Notes under the pieces: generated by a model | The model's input: the letters and a program-made list of their open reading frames with translations, nothing else | What the model was told of the DNA's origin: nothing | The model's database searches: none | Assembly (NCBI RefSeq): GCF_025685655.1 | Contig: NZ_JAGSYG010000001.1 | Coordinates: forward strand, 496,001-560,000 | DNA length: 64,000 nt | Direction of reading: 5' to 3' | Origin: Acidicapsa ligni | GTDB taxonomy: Bacteria > Acidobacteriota > Terriglobia > Terriglobales > Acidobacteriaceae | Shown here: piece after piece, positions 17,113 through 25,861 of the stretch | Layout: each line of letters opens with the position of its first letter | Numbering within the stretch: position 1 is the first letter of the stretch | Translations under genes and position numbers: made by a program

Positions 17113-20100
17113 ATGTACTTGCTTCGATCGATTCGCCAAGCACTGGCTGCAACGACTCTGCTCTCCGCCACGCTTGCATTTGGCGCTACCATTGGCTCCC
17201 ATGCTGCACGCCAACTGGTTACGCGGCCGGTGGATGAAACAAATCTTGTTACGCTGCACGGGAACACGCATGCGGCTGCAATGATCTCATCCAACGAGCG
17301 CGGCATTGTGGCCGATAGCTTTCCAATGCACCACATGCTGCTGCAGTTGAAGCGTACGCCGGAGCAGGAGACTGCGCTGGGCAAGCTGATGGATCAGCTA
17401 CACACTCCGGGCAGCGCGAAGTATCACCATTGGTTGAGCGAGGCGGATTGGGATAGCCAGTTCGGTGTGAATCAGCAGGATGTGCAGAAGGTGACTTCAT
17501 GGCTGCAGTCGCATGGATTCACTGTTTCCGGCGTGTTGCCGGATGGCATGGTGATTGATTTCTCCGGTACTGCGGCGATGGTGCGTGAGGCTTTTCATAC
17601 GGAGATACATAACATCGAGCTGCCGAATGGCGAGAAGCATTTTGCGAACAACAGCGATCCGATGATTCCTGCTGCCTTGGCGGATGTTGTTTTTGGACCG
17701 ACGGCGTTGAGCAACTTTAAACCGCACTCTGCAAGGGCGCGGCGCACACCGGTAAGCATCGATGGCAAGGGCAAGGTGCATACGAACTACACGGTCGATC
17801 CGAGTGAGGGACAGTATCCGGTTACTCCGGGCGATGCGCAGACGATCTATAACGTCAGTCCATTGCTGACGGCGGGCTTCACGGGTAAGGGCAAGGTAAT
17901 CGGCCTGATTGAAGATGGCGATGCTTACGACATCGACAGCAATGGAACTTCTTCGGACTGGAAGACTTTCATGTCCACGTTTGGTCTGACGAAGTATGGC
18001 GGCACGCAGACGACGGTGCATCCGACTGGAGCGATTTACTGTGCACCGCCGGGGGATGCGAATAACGGCGACGATGTTGAGGTCGGACTGGACATTGAGT
18101 ATGCGAGCGCGACTGCGCCGGGTGCGAATGTTGTTGTGGAGTCCTGCCAGGACACCTATACGGGCTTTGGCGGATTGATTGCGGTTGAGAATCTTGTCTC
18201 AGCGGCTACGATTACGACCCCTGTGCTCAGCATGAGCTATGGACTTTGCGAGGCGGGCAATGGTGCGGCGAATAACGCTGCGTTCAGCTATGCGTATCAG
18301 CATGGAGCGGCTCGCGGTGTGTCGATCTTCGTGTCCTCTGGCGATGAGGGTTCGCGGAGTTGCGATGCGAACCAGGAGCTGTCGTTTTATGGCATAGGCA
18401 CGAGCGGGTATGCGACTTCGCCTTATAACGTCGCGGTGGGCGGTACGGATTTCAGCGATGGCTATACGGGGGATTCGTCGACTTACTGGAATGCGACCAA
18501 CAATGCGGACTATGCTTCGGCGAAGGATTACATTCCCGAGATTCCCTGGAACAGTTCGTGCGCAAGCCAGTTGATCGCGCAGAAAGAGGGATTTTCGCTG
18601 ACCTACGGGCCGAATGGATTTTGCAACAGTGCGCTTGGCGCGAGCACTGCGCCTAACGGAGCTTATTACTTTTTCACGACTGCGTCGGGCAGTGGCGGAC
18701 CGAGCAACTGTTCGAGTGGCGAGCCGTTGTATGGAGGCATCGCGGGTGGGACGTGCGCGGGACAACCGAAGCCGAGCTGGCAGAAGGTGAACGGCAATCC
18801 GGCGGATGGCGTGCGCGATATTCCTGACGTTTCGCTGTTTGCTTCAAGCGGCATCTGGGGCCATTACTTTGTGATTTGCACTTCCAATCCGGATGAGGTG
18901 GATACATACGGTACGCTGCCCTGCACGGGCACTCCGGATACGTGGTCGGGTGTTGGCGGTACGTCGGGCTCGGCGCCGATGATGGCGGGCATCCAGACGC
19001 TCATTAATCAGTACACGAATCAGAACGCGGGCAATCCAAACTACATCTACTACCAGCTTGCGGCGGCGCAGTACGCTTCCAAGGGCGCGCCGACCTGCAC
19101 TGCGTCGAACGAAACGAATACCTGCGCTTTCCACGACGTTACGCTTGGCGACAACAACACTCCCTGCACGTATGCCGGCACGCTGGATGGTGTGGAGATT
19201 GAGTTCAACTGCTATGCGATTGCCGAAGATGCTTACTTCTCCGGAGGGTTTCCGGTAGGCGTGGGTTCGGTGAGCAATACCACGTTTGAAAAGAGCTATG
19301 GCACGAACACTGGATGGGACTTTGCGACGGGCATTGGTACGGTGAATGCGTTCAATCTTGCGAAGGGATTCAAGGCCGCGTCTCCGGGTGGAGATCCGCT
19401 GGTCGCGACTGTGGCGGTAAGCGGCGATACGAGTTCGTACGTTTATACGCACGGACCGGGCAGCATTGTTTACACGGTTACGGTGAGTGGCAATGGAAGC
19501 TATCCTACAGGCACGATCAGGCTGAGCAGTGGCACTGCAGGAATTGGCACCGGTACATTGCAGCCCTCGTCCGGTTGCTCGAATGGCGGAGTTTGCACGG
19601 AGTCGGCAACGATTACTTATGCGCCGGGAACGCTGGCTGTGGGCAACTACACCATTACGGCTACGTATTCGAGCGTGAATGAGGAGTATTCGCAAGCGAC
19701 GGGTACTACGCCGTTGTCGGTGATCCAGGCTGGTTCCGCTGCAACGACGACGACGGTTGTGGCTAAGCCTGCAACGGTGGTGGCCGGCTCTTCGAATATT
19801 ACTCTCACGGCTACGGTGGCTTCGGGGGCTGCGAAGCCGACTGGAACTGTTTCGTTCTGGTTGTCGGATGTTGCGGTTGGGACGTGCACTTTGTCTGGCG
19901 GAACATGCAGTGTCTCAACACCGTCGAGCGGACTTACTGCGGCAGGTCATGGAGTGAGAGCAACGTATAGCGGAAGCGCGACGTATGCTTCGTCTACAGC
20001 GACATTGCTGGTGACGGTGACTGCGTCGGCGACAACGACGTCGCTGGTTGTGTCTCCGGAAGCAGTGGTGACGGGATCGACGGCGGTATTGACGGCAACG

Positions 20101-20631
20101 GTGGTTCGTGCGGCGGGTAATGCTGGCGTACCAACGGGGACGGTCACGTTCTATTCAGGCACATCGGTACTTGGCACTGCGAGTCTGAATGGCGACGGCA
20201 TCGCGACGTTTGACGAGCCGACTGCTGGCCTGGCGCTCAAGAGCTATGCGATCAGCGCGGTTTACGGAGGCGATACGGCGGATAGCACTTCGAAATCGCA
20301 GGCGGTGAATATGACGATTGCGCCTTCGTTCACCAATACAACGCTGTCGGCATCGCCTACGTTCACGATAGGCGTGGTGAACATCACGCTTACGGGTACG
20401 GTGACGCGCATCTGCTGTGGGACGGGGAAGTTCTCGGGTACGATGAGCTTCTACACCGGGACGCAACTGCTGGGCACGGCGAATGTGAACAGTGCTGGAG
20501 TGGCGACGTTTGTGAAGAGCACGGCGGGGTTGAATGGCGGGAGCGTTAGCTTCTCCGGGGCCTATAACGGGGATGCTGCGGATCGGGCGTCGTCTTCGGG
20601 AACGGTTAGTGTTACTGTCATTGCGCCTTAG
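17113..20631 (+). CDS. Secreted S53 (sedolisin/kumamolisin) serine-carboxyl peptidase with Ig-like repeats
   Basis: The ATG at 17113 has a perfect AAGGAGG eight bases upstream, giving 1172 residues. The order is: signal peptide, Pro-kumamolisin activation domain (about 45-205), S53 catalytic domain, then four or more Ig-like repeats (about 770-1172). Catalytic residues can be placed: Glu323 and Asp327 in EVGLDIE, and Ser618 in GGTSGSAPMMAG. A GWDFATGIGTVN motif marks the calcium site at the end of the catalytic domain. Such enzymes are acid-active secreted endopeptidases, fitting an acidophilic soil lifestyle. The Ig repeats resemble those of the GloVer proteins upstream. A strong terminator follows. 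Confidence 0.93.
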   Translation: MYLLRSIRQALAATTLLSATLAFGATIGSHAARQLVTRPVDETNLVTLHGNTHAAAMISSNERGIVADSFPMHHMLLQLKRTPEQETALGKLMDQLHTPGSAKYHHWLSEADWDSQFGVNQQDVQKVTSWLQSHGFTVSGVLPDGMVIDFSGTAAMVREAFHTEIHNIELPNGEKHFANNSDPMIPAALADVVFGPTALSNFKPHSARARRTPVSIDGKGKVHTNYTVDPSEGQYPVTPGDAQTIYNVSPLLTAGFTGKGKVIGLIEDGDAYDIDSNGTSSDWKTFMSTFGLTKYGGTQTTVHPTGAIYCAPPGDANNGDDVEVGLDIEYASATAPGANVVVESCQDTYTGFGGLIAVENLVSAATITTPVLSMSYGLCEAGNGAANNAAFSYAYQHGAARGVSIFVSSGDEGSRSCDANQELSFYGIGTSGYATSPYNVAVGGTDFSDGYTGDSSTYWNATNNADYASAKDYIPEIPWNSSCASQLIAQKEGFSLTYGPNGFCNSALGASTAPNGAYYFFTTASGSGGPSNCSSGEPLYGGIAGGTCAGQPKPSWQKVNGNPADGVRDIPDVSLFASSGIWGHYFVICTSNPDEVDTYGTLPCTGTPDTWSGVGGTSGSAPMMAGIQTLINQYTNQNAGNPNYIYYQLAAAQYASKGAPTCTASNETNTCAFHDVTLGDNNTPCTYAGTLDGVEIEFNCYAIAEDAYFSGGFPVGVGSVSNTTFEKSYGTNTGWDFATGIGTVNAFNLAKGFKAASPGGDPLVATVAVSGDTSSYVYTHGPGSIVYTVTVSGNGSYPTGTIRLSSGTAGIGTGTLQPSSGCSNGGVCTESATITYAPGTLAVGNYTITATYSSVNEEYSQATGTTPLSVIQAGSAATTTTVVAKPATVVAGSSNITLTATVASGAAKPTGTVSFWLSDVAVGTCTLSGGTCSVSTPSSGLTAAGHGVRATYSGSATYASSTATLLVTVTASATTTSLVVSPEAVVTGSTAVLTATVVRAAGNAGVPTGTVTFYSGTSVLGTASLNGDGIATFDEPTAGLALKSYAISAVYGGDTADSTSKSQAVNMTIAPSFTNTTLSASPTFTIGVVNITLTGTVTRICCGTGKFSGTMSFYTGTQLLGTANVNSAGVATFVKSTAGLNGGSVSFSGAYNGDAADRASSSGTVSVTVIAP

Positions 20632-20660
20632 GTTGTTGCTTAAGATCGTTGCTTGAAATT

Positions 20661-20695
20661 GGGGGTGAGAGCGTTGGCTCTTGCCCCCTTTTCTT
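20661..20695 (+). terminator. Rho-independent terminator of the sedolisin gene
   Basis: GGGGGTGAGAGC (20661-20672) pairs with GCTCTTGCCCCC (20677-20688) at 10 of 12 positions around a GTTG loop, followed by TTTTCTT. It lies 29 bp after the stop codon and is the clearest classical terminator in the window. Confidence 0.85.
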
Positions 20696-20726
20696 GTTGG
20701 GCAGGTGTCTTTCTGTTGGAGGGGGT

Positions 20727-20795
20727 GAAGCAGATTCCCTTTGGGAATGACAGACAGAACGGCAAGGGCAAGGGCGAGGGCTAGGGCAACGCAGA
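20727..20795 (+). repeat. Dispersed hairpin/hexamer repeat, locus 4
   Basis: One core (20727-20758) with loop TTT and intact stem, then a short tail of GGCAAG-like units. It lies between two + strand genes, with no minus-strand gene nearby, and so is an exception to the usual placement. Confidence 0.85.
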
Positions 20796-20871
20796 TGGAG
20801 ATGGACTTACGGCGGGGATACTGATACGAATGCATTGACGTTTCGATCTGGAGGGTGCTGCGGGGGAGGGT

Positions 20872-22116
20872 TTGGTGGCTGATGCTTCTTCTGAATCGAA
20901 GCGGGATTATGCAGTAGGCCGGATGCGGGAGCCGGAGGAGATTCGCCCTGCGCGTCTTGTTTCTGTACTGCTGATGTTTGTGGTTGCGGCTGTTGGGTTC
21001 TGGTGGCTGCATCGTGGGGATTTCTCTTTATGGTGGCTTGAGGATCTGCCGGTGTATGCGCATGCTTTGCGGGATTGGCAGGCGGGGCGCAGTCCTTATA
21101 ACGCCGAGCTTTCGCCGCTGTACTTTCTGTATCCTCCGGCGTTTCTATACATGGCTGGTTGGCTTTCGCACCTGGTGCCTGAGGGCTGGGGTGCGTGGGT
21201 GTATGTGGGCGCGCATGTGGCGGCGGTGTGTGCGATTCCGCTGGTGCTGGCGCGGTATTTTTTCCGGAGACCGTGGCTGGGGCTGCTGCTGGCGGAACTG
21301 GTGTTCGTGGCGGAGCCGCGGTTTACGGCGCTGCTGGCGCTGTGCGGGGCGAATGTGGCTTCCCTGTTCTATTGCCTGGCTTTTGCGGCGGCGGTGCCGG
21401 GGTTGCGGCGGAATCGGTGGGAGCTGTTTTACTTGGTCGTGTTTCTAGGGGGAATTACCAAGATTACGTTTCTCGCTTTGTTGTTGCTGCCGGTGTTGAT
21501 TGGAAAGCGGCAATGGGGGCGGAGCATTGTTTGCGGGGTGGCTGTGGCGGGGACGAATCTGGCGGAGCAAGTGCTGCTGCCGGGTTTGTATGCCGGGTAC
21601 CAGTGGTCTGTGCTGCAGGCGATTCTGGTGCAGAGACACTATGGGTACGGGGTGTTTGGGGTGCTGGCGTTCTTTGACGACAAGCGGCATCACGCGGTGG
21701 GGCTGTGGCCTTATGCTGTCTCGGCGTTGTTGGCGTTGGGGATTACGCTGGGGCTGCTTGTGTTGCGGCGGCGGCTGGAAGACGGTTCTGCTGACGGCGG
21801 GCTGCTGGCGGGAAATGCGGTTTGGGTGGCGCTGGTGGTGATGGCGGTGGTGTTGGTGAATCCGAGGGAGATGCAGTATGACGTGGATATTGCGCTCTTC
21901 GCGGCGTTTGTGGTGTTTGTTACGGCGCTTCGCGTGCGCTGGCCTTTACTGCTGATGGTGGCGTGGTTCCTGCCATCGCTGGTGGTGCCGAGGGTGATTC
22001 ATAGCCCGGTTTTGTATGGGGTTTATGAGACGTTGCTGGTGCTGGGTGCTTTTGGGGTGGGGTATTGGTGGCTTTGGCGGGGGGCTGGGCGGAGCGGATT
22101 TTCTTTTGGGGGCTAG
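20872..22116 (+). CDS. Glycosyltransferase family 87 (DUF2029) membrane protein
   Basis: This protein of about 414 residues has roughly ten hydrophobic helices. An early acidic/periplasmic loop reads LPVYAHALRDWQAGRSPYN and is followed by LYPPAFLY, the pattern of GT87 polyprenyl-phosphate-sugar-dependent transferases such as mycobacterial mannosyltransferases. The start is uncertain: TTG at 20872 or GTG at 20875, the latter with GGGAGGG four bases upstream. A role in transferring a sugar at the outer face of the inner membrane is expected from the family; donor and acceptor are unknown. It stands alone and converges on the unknown gene at 22263. Confidence 0.8.
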   Translation: MVADASSESKRDYAVGRMREPEEIRPARLVSVLLMFVVAAVGFWWLHRGDFSLWWLEDLPVYAHALRDWQAGRSPYNAELSPLYFLYPPAFLYMAGWLSHLVPEGWGAWVYVGAHVAAVCAIPLVLARYFFRRPWLGLLLAELVFVAEPRFTALLALCGANVASLFYCLAFAAAVPGLRRNRWELFYLVVFLGGITKITFLALLLLPVLIGKRQWGRSIVCGVAVAGTNLAEQVLLPGLYAGYQWSVLQAILVQRHYGYGVFGVLAFFDDKRHHAVGLWPYAVSALLALGITLGLLVLRRRLEDGSADGGLLAGNAVWVALVVMAVVLVNPREMQYDVDIALFAAFVVFVTALRVRWPLLLMVAWFLPSLVVPRVIHSPVLYGVYETLLVLGAFGVGYWWLWRGAGRSGFSFGG

Positions 22117-22138
22117 TGCTGTGACTGGCAACGGTTAA

Positions 22139-22200
22139 CAGCAGATTCCCTGCGGGAATGACAGACAGAAAAGCAAGGGCAACAGCAAAAGCAACAGCGG
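22139..22200 (+). repeat. Dispersed hairpin/hexamer repeat, locus 5
   Basis: One core (22139-22170, loop TGC) with a short tail of AGCAAC-like units, lying between convergent genes. Confidence 0.85.
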
Positions 22201-22217
22201 GGAATTTGTTCTTGCTG

Positions 22218-22247
22218 CCTGAACCGCGTGGGGTTGCGCGGTTCAGG
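22218..22247. terminator. 11-bp perfect inverted repeat between convergent genes
   Basis: CCTGAACCGCG and its exact complement flank an 8-nt loop. The position between the stop codons at 22116 (+) and 22263 (-) suggests a bidirectional transcript end. There is no T run. Confidence 0.6.
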
Positions 22248-22262
22248 TGGGGTGCTGATTGG

Positions 22263-23198
22263 TTACATGTTGGCGTGGCCGGCGCGCATTTCTTCGTTGA
22301 AGGTGGGCTTGGTGATGGCCAGGGCTTTGTCCATGCGGGCGTGGAATTCATCGGCGCGGGCGAGGAGCTGCGGGGTGGCTGCGGCGTATTCGCCGGTGAG
22401 GGTGAGCAGGCCTTCGCCAGCCTTGTCGGCGGCCATTTTCAGCAGCTCGGCTTCGGTGGTGTTGAGGTACTGGGCGTCGCGGGGATCGGCGATCCAGATG
22501 GGCTGGTTGGCGCCTAGGACTCCGGAGAGCCAGTAGGTCTTGAGGAGCAGGTAGTCGAGACGGCTGGCGTCCGTGGTATCCGTGAAGATGAACTTCTTTT
22601 GCCAGCGGCTGTAGTAGCGCGTCGTGACGGGGACGGGCTGGCGGTTGCCGGACTTGACGAGCTCAAGCTGGCCCATGTCGATGGTCTTGCGCGCGGCGTT
22701 GTAGAGGAAGGACTCGGCGTAAGGCTGCTCGGGGGCAGGAACGATCTCCGCGAAGGTGACGGTCATGGACATGGAGATTTTGGCGTGGAGCGGGGAGGCG
22801 GTGCCGTCCTCCAGGAAGATCTCGCCGTGAACGATGTAGGTGTCCGCGCCGGAGGTGGAGCGATGGAAGGGCCAGCGGAAGTTGCGGAAGGAGACGGGCA
22901 GGCCTTCAAGGGTGACGTAGGCATCGGGGCGCGGGTTGCGGAGGCGCTTGGCTTCTTCTGCGAGATGCTGGGTCATGGCTGGGAGCAGGTCGGCTTTGTT
23001 GAAGTCGAAGTGTTCGCTGAGCTCAAGCTTGAGGGTGCGCTGTGCTGCTGCGCCGGTTGCCTGGCGGGGGGCCAGTTCAAAGATCGCAGTTGGGTGTTCG
23101 TGGAAGTCTTTGCCTTCGGTGGTGGAGACGAGGGTGAGGCCAGCCTGGCGGGCGGCGATTTCCATGGAGTCGGTCAGGGCGGTCTTTAGGGTGGTCAT
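22263..23198 (-). CDS. Conserved-looking protein of unknown function
   Basis: This 311-residue soluble protein has no signal peptide, membrane helix or recognised domain. The ATG is preceded by AGGAA at good spacing. Readable features are an acidic, mixed alpha/beta composition with FRWPFHRSTSGADTYIVHGEIF and RYYSRWQKKFIFTDTTDASR segments and a helical C-terminus. Codon usage matches neighbouring genes, so it is a real gene. It is isolated, between a convergent GT87 gene and TIGR03435 copy 5. No function is proposed. Confidence 0.75.
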   Translation of the reverse strand: MTTLKTALTDSMEIAARQAGLTLVSTTEGKDFHEHPTAIFELAPRQATGAAAQRTLKLELSEHFDFNKADLLPAMTQHLAEEAKRLRNPRPDAYVTLEGLPVSFRNFRWPFHRSTSGADTYIVHGEIFLEDGTASPLHAKISMSMTVTFAEIVPAPEQPYAESFLYNAARKTIDMGQLELVKSGNRQPVPVTTRYYSRWQKKFIFTDTTDASRLDYLLLKTYWLSGVLGANQPIWIADPRDAQYLNTTEAELLKMAADKAGEGLLTLTGEYAAATPQLLARADEFHARMDKALAITKPTFNEEMRAGHANM

Positions 23199-23331
23199 GG
23201 GTTCCTGTCGTGACGGGTGTCCGTCTATGTGTGGATCTGCTCTTATATTTTAGCTGGTGGGATGCTAATGTGGTGAACCTGAAGTTCGTATCAGAATTAA
23301 GCTAGATCCTTTCAGCCATAAGGAGTTGAAA

Positions 23332-23364
23332 AGCAGATCCTTCGCTTCGCTCAGGATGAGAAAA
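23332..23364 (+). repeat. Second dispersed repeat type, copy 2
   Basis: Near copy of the element at 6209 (GATCCTTCGCTTCGCTCAGGAT core), in the same + orientation, 30 bp from the stop codon of a minus-strand TIGR03435 gene as in the first case. Confidence 0.6.
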
Positions 23365-23393
23365 ATTATGTGGCAAATTTCTGACTCAGGACA

Positions 23394-24275
23394 CTAGTTT
23401 TCCGAGGGCATCTCGGCGTGATCGATGACTAGAACCTGAACCGGGCCCTTGGTGGATTCGAGTTTTAGTCCGAGTTGCTCCTGGATCGCGGTGAAGATCG
23501 AAATACTTGAGTCCTGCGCGCTGCCGTCGGGAGCTGTGGAGGTATCGTGAGTCCAATTGAGCGAGACATCATACTTGCCCGCGATTCCAGTCTTGTCGAT
23601 CACCTCGCGTCCCAGGTCACGAGCCGCTTCCGATGTCAGGGCCTGAGTCAGTTGCGCGAGGGTCACGGCGGTTGCGGTGAACTTCATACTTGAACCGTTA
23701 CCATTCGTGGATGTGCCGCTATTGCCTGAGGTGTCCTTCGTCGGTTGGAGTTTGGCGCCGTTCTTCGTGGCGACGAGCGCGTAGACGGGCAGCTCGCGTG
23801 TCTCCCAGTGGACCCTCAACTGAAAGCGGTCGGCGAGAAACTGCTGGAACATGGCTCTGGTCTGGAGGCGATTTTGCTCGTGATCCAGCTTTTGCAGGCG
23901 GTCGGTGACGGTCTCGTCGGTTTTGGCTTGGATGTCGAACCTGGCCGAATCGAGCCATTTGGGTCCGCCCAGTATGCGCGACGGAGGGATGTCATAGGCC
24001 TCGTACTGCATGAGACCTTTCAAGGAAACGTTGGTCGCCGTGAAGAGCCCTTTGTCTGTATCGGAGTTTGAGTTCCCGCTGCCGGAATGATTCGGCTTGA
24101 TGGCCGCTACTTCGAAGACCGGAGTGGCGGAGGATGGCGTAGTGGCGGATGGAGCGGCGGCCGGAGCGGGCTGAGATGCGGAGCTTTGTGCAAGAGACGC
24201 CGTGGCCAGCGATACGGCCAGAAGAGGAGTGAGCCCAAGGAGAAAGGGCCGTTTTTGCGTGGGGCGCGTGCTCAT
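23394..24275 (-). CDS. TIGR03435 family secreted protein, copy 5
   Basis: This 293-residue protein has a signal peptide (Arg/Lys-rich start, ASLAQS site) and an Ala/Pro/Ser-rich mature N-terminus. Family blocks: FEVAAIKPNHSG, GPKWLDSARFDIQAK, FLADRFQLRVHWE, YALVATKNGAKL, VIDKTGIAGKYDVSLNW, AIQEQLGLKLEST and VLVIDHAEMPSEN. It has a Gly/Ser/Asn-rich insertion near residue 190 (GNSGTSTNGNGSS). It lies 15 kb from the other four copies, downstream of the PIN/TRAM gene with a long hairpin between. Function unknown. Confidence 0.9.
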   Translation of the reverse strand: MSTRPTQKRPFLLGLTPLLAVSLATASLAQSSASQPAPAAAPSATTPSSATPVFEVAAIKPNHSGSGNSNSDTDKGLFTATNVSLKGLMQYEAYDIPPSRILGGPKWLDSARFDIQAKTDETVTDRLQKLDHEQNRLQTRAMFQQFLADRFQLRVHWETRELPVYALVATKNGAKLQPTKDTSGNSGTSTNGNGSSMKFTATAVTLAQLTQALTSEAARDLGREVIDKTGIAGKYDVSLNWTHDTSTAPDGSAQDSSISIFTAIQEQLGLKLESTKGPVQVLVIDHAEMPSEN

Positions 24276-24331
24276 CCAAAACCATGCTATCGCTCTTGTG
24301 CGCAGTTGTCTTCCCCGATGACTGGATTGCG

Positions 24332-24387
24332 GAAATCATGAACCAGCACGCCGGGGCATCAGCCCCGGCGTGCTGGTTCATGATTTC
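24332..24387. terminator. 26-bp perfect inverted repeat with 4-nt loop
   Basis: Left arm 24332-24357 and right arm 24362-24387 are exact complements over 26 bases around ATCA; the inner part reads CACGCCGGGGC-ATCA-GCCCCGGCGTG. It fills the space between the PIN/TRAM stop codon (24399, minus) and the start of TIGR03435 copy 5 (24275). By position it ends the PIN/TRAM transcript, though no T run is present on either side. Confidence 0.65.
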
Positions 24388-24398
24388 GGAGAGCGGTT

Positions 24399-25451
24399 CT
24401 AGTGGGTGAACTCCACGGAGACTGCTGTGCGTGGGGTGTCGGGGCGGCCGTTTTCCGGGCGGGTGCCGTTTTCTTCCAGGCGGCCGAAGATCATTTTGCC
24501 GCTGGCTGTCTGGAGGACGGAGGTCACGGTGATTTCTACGGAGCGGCCGATTACGCGGCGGGCGTGGTCGACGACGACCATTGTGCCGTCATCGAGGTAG
24601 CCGACGCCCTGGTTGTACTCCTTGCCCTCTTTGAGGATGAGGATGTTCATCTTTTCGCCGGGCAGGACTACGGGTTTGAGGGCGTTGGCGAGGTCGTTGA
24701 CGTTGAGGACTTCTACGCGGTGGAGCTGGGCGACCTTGTTGAGATTGAAGTCGTTGGTGACGACTTTGGCGTCCCATTTTTTGGCCAGTTCGAGAAGCTT
24801 CAGGTCGACCTCTTTGATGGACGGGAAGTCATCGGGAACGATCTGAATCTGCAGATTGGTGTTGGACTGCATGCGTTGGAGCATGTCGAGGCCGCGGCGG
24901 CCGCGCTGGCGTTTGGAGCTGTCGGTGGAGTCGGCTACGACCTGGAGTTCGCGCAGGACGAACTCGGGGATGACGTAGATGCCGTCCATGAATCCGGTCT
25001 CGGCTACGTCGGCGATGCGGCCGTCGATGATGACGGAGGTATCGAGGACTTTGAAGCTCTTCTTGGTGATTTTTTCGCCGGTGAAGACGGTGCCGAGGGC
25101 GGTGGGGCTGAGCAGTTCTCCTTTGCTGGTGCCGACTAACAAGCCGACATAGGTCATGAGCAGGAGAACGAAAACCTGGATGGCTGCGGAGGTGGGTCCG
25201 GCGGGCAGGGCTGAGCGAAGGACGAGGCAGAAGAGCGAGGCTCCGAAGATGCCGAGGACGCTGCCTGCCACGGCTCCGATGAGCCGGCGCAGGTTGAGTG
25301 CGCGGACACGAAGCTCAAAAACGATGACCGCGGCTGACGCCACGGCACCACAACCAGCCGCGAGAGGGCTGGAGACTCCGAAGGGTTGTAGAAAATAGCA
25401 AACGACCGCGATCAGAGTGACGAAGAGAACCCGCAACAAAATGAGATCCAT
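24399..25451 (-). CDS. PIN/TRAM-domain membrane protein (YacL-like)
   Basis: The ATG at 25451 has AGGAG upstream and gives 350 residues; an in-frame Met at 25493 is less likely. Residues 1-120 hold about four membrane helices. A PIN nuclease-fold domain lies at about 134-255 with acidic residues Asp137, Asp143, Glu168 and Asp234 (VLDTSVIIDGR, VVTNDFN). A TRAM RNA-binding domain follows at about 275-340 (GVGYLDDGTMVVVDHA). This matches the YacL family of Gram-positive bacteria and Thermus/Acidobacteria relatives, thought to be membrane-bound nucleases. The activity here is inferred from conserved acidic residues only. Confidence 0.9.
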   Translation of the reverse strand: MDLILLRVLFVTLIAVVCYFLQPFGVSSPLAAGCGAVASAAVIVFELRVRALNLRRLIGAVAGSVLGIFGASLFCLVLRSALPAGPTSAAIQVFVLLLMTYVGLLVGTSKGELLSPTALGTVFTGEKITKKSFKVLDTSVIIDGRIADVAETGFMDGIYVIPEFVLRELQVVADSTDSSKRQRGRRGLDMLQRMQSNTNLQIQIVPDDFPSIKEVDLKLLELAKKWDAKVVTNDFNLNKVAQLHRVEVLNVNDLANALKPVVLPGEKMNILILKEGKEYNQGVGYLDDGTMVVVDHARRVIGRSVEITVTSVLQTASGKMIFGRLEENGTRPENGRPDTPRTAVSVEFTH

Positions 25452-25644
25452 AGTAATGCAGCTCCTGCCGGGGAGGGAGAAAAGCCCTGGCAATCACAAA
25501 GTGGGAGTATGCATACGGGAATAGATGGTCGTCAAGAACGGAAGTTGTAGATTTTGGAAATTCCTTTTGGAAGGGTAAACATGGTCTGAAGTGGGAAGGG
25601 TTTCTTTTTTGTTTTGGGATGGGTTGCGGATGGATGGGAAGGAA

Positions 25645-25750
25645 GAAGCAGATTCCCTTCGGGAATGACAGACAGAAAGGCAAGGGCAACTGCAAAGGCA
25701 GCAGCAACTGCAAAGGCAAGGACAGCAACTGCAAGGGCAGCAACGGATGT
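25645..25750 (+). repeat. Dispersed hairpin/hexamer repeat, locus 6
   Basis: One core (25645-25676, loop TTC) with a long tail of hexamers including several AGCAAC units. It lies in the 398-bp gap 25452-25849 together with the inverted repeat at 25765 and the 14-bp tandem at 25825. No gene is seen in the gap. Confidence 0.87.
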
Positions 25751-25764
25751 GAAGGGGATTTTTA

Positions 25765-25800
25765 ATTCCCATCCTTCGTGGGTTTGCGAAGGATGGGAAT
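25765..25800. terminator. 14-bp perfect inverted repeat downstream of moeB
   Basis: ATTCCCATCCTTCG (25765-25778) and its exact complement (25787-25800) flank an 8-nt loop, 50 bp past the moeB stop codon on the minus strand. The outer ATTCCC/GGGAAT echoes the stem of the dispersed repeat just upstream, but the rest is unrelated. Confidence 0.6.
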
Positions 25801-25824
25801 CTTGGGCTGGATTTATTTCTGGCT

Positions 25825-25861
25825 GTACTTCTGGGCTGGTACTTCTGGGTTAGTACTTCTG
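25825..25861. repeat. 14-bp tandem repeat overlapping the moeB 3' end
   Basis: GTACTTCTG recurs at 25825, 25839 and 25853 with a 14-bp period. The third copy encodes the last codons (Gln-Lys-Tyr) of moeB on the minus strand; the other two lie after its stop codon. Confidence 0.7.
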
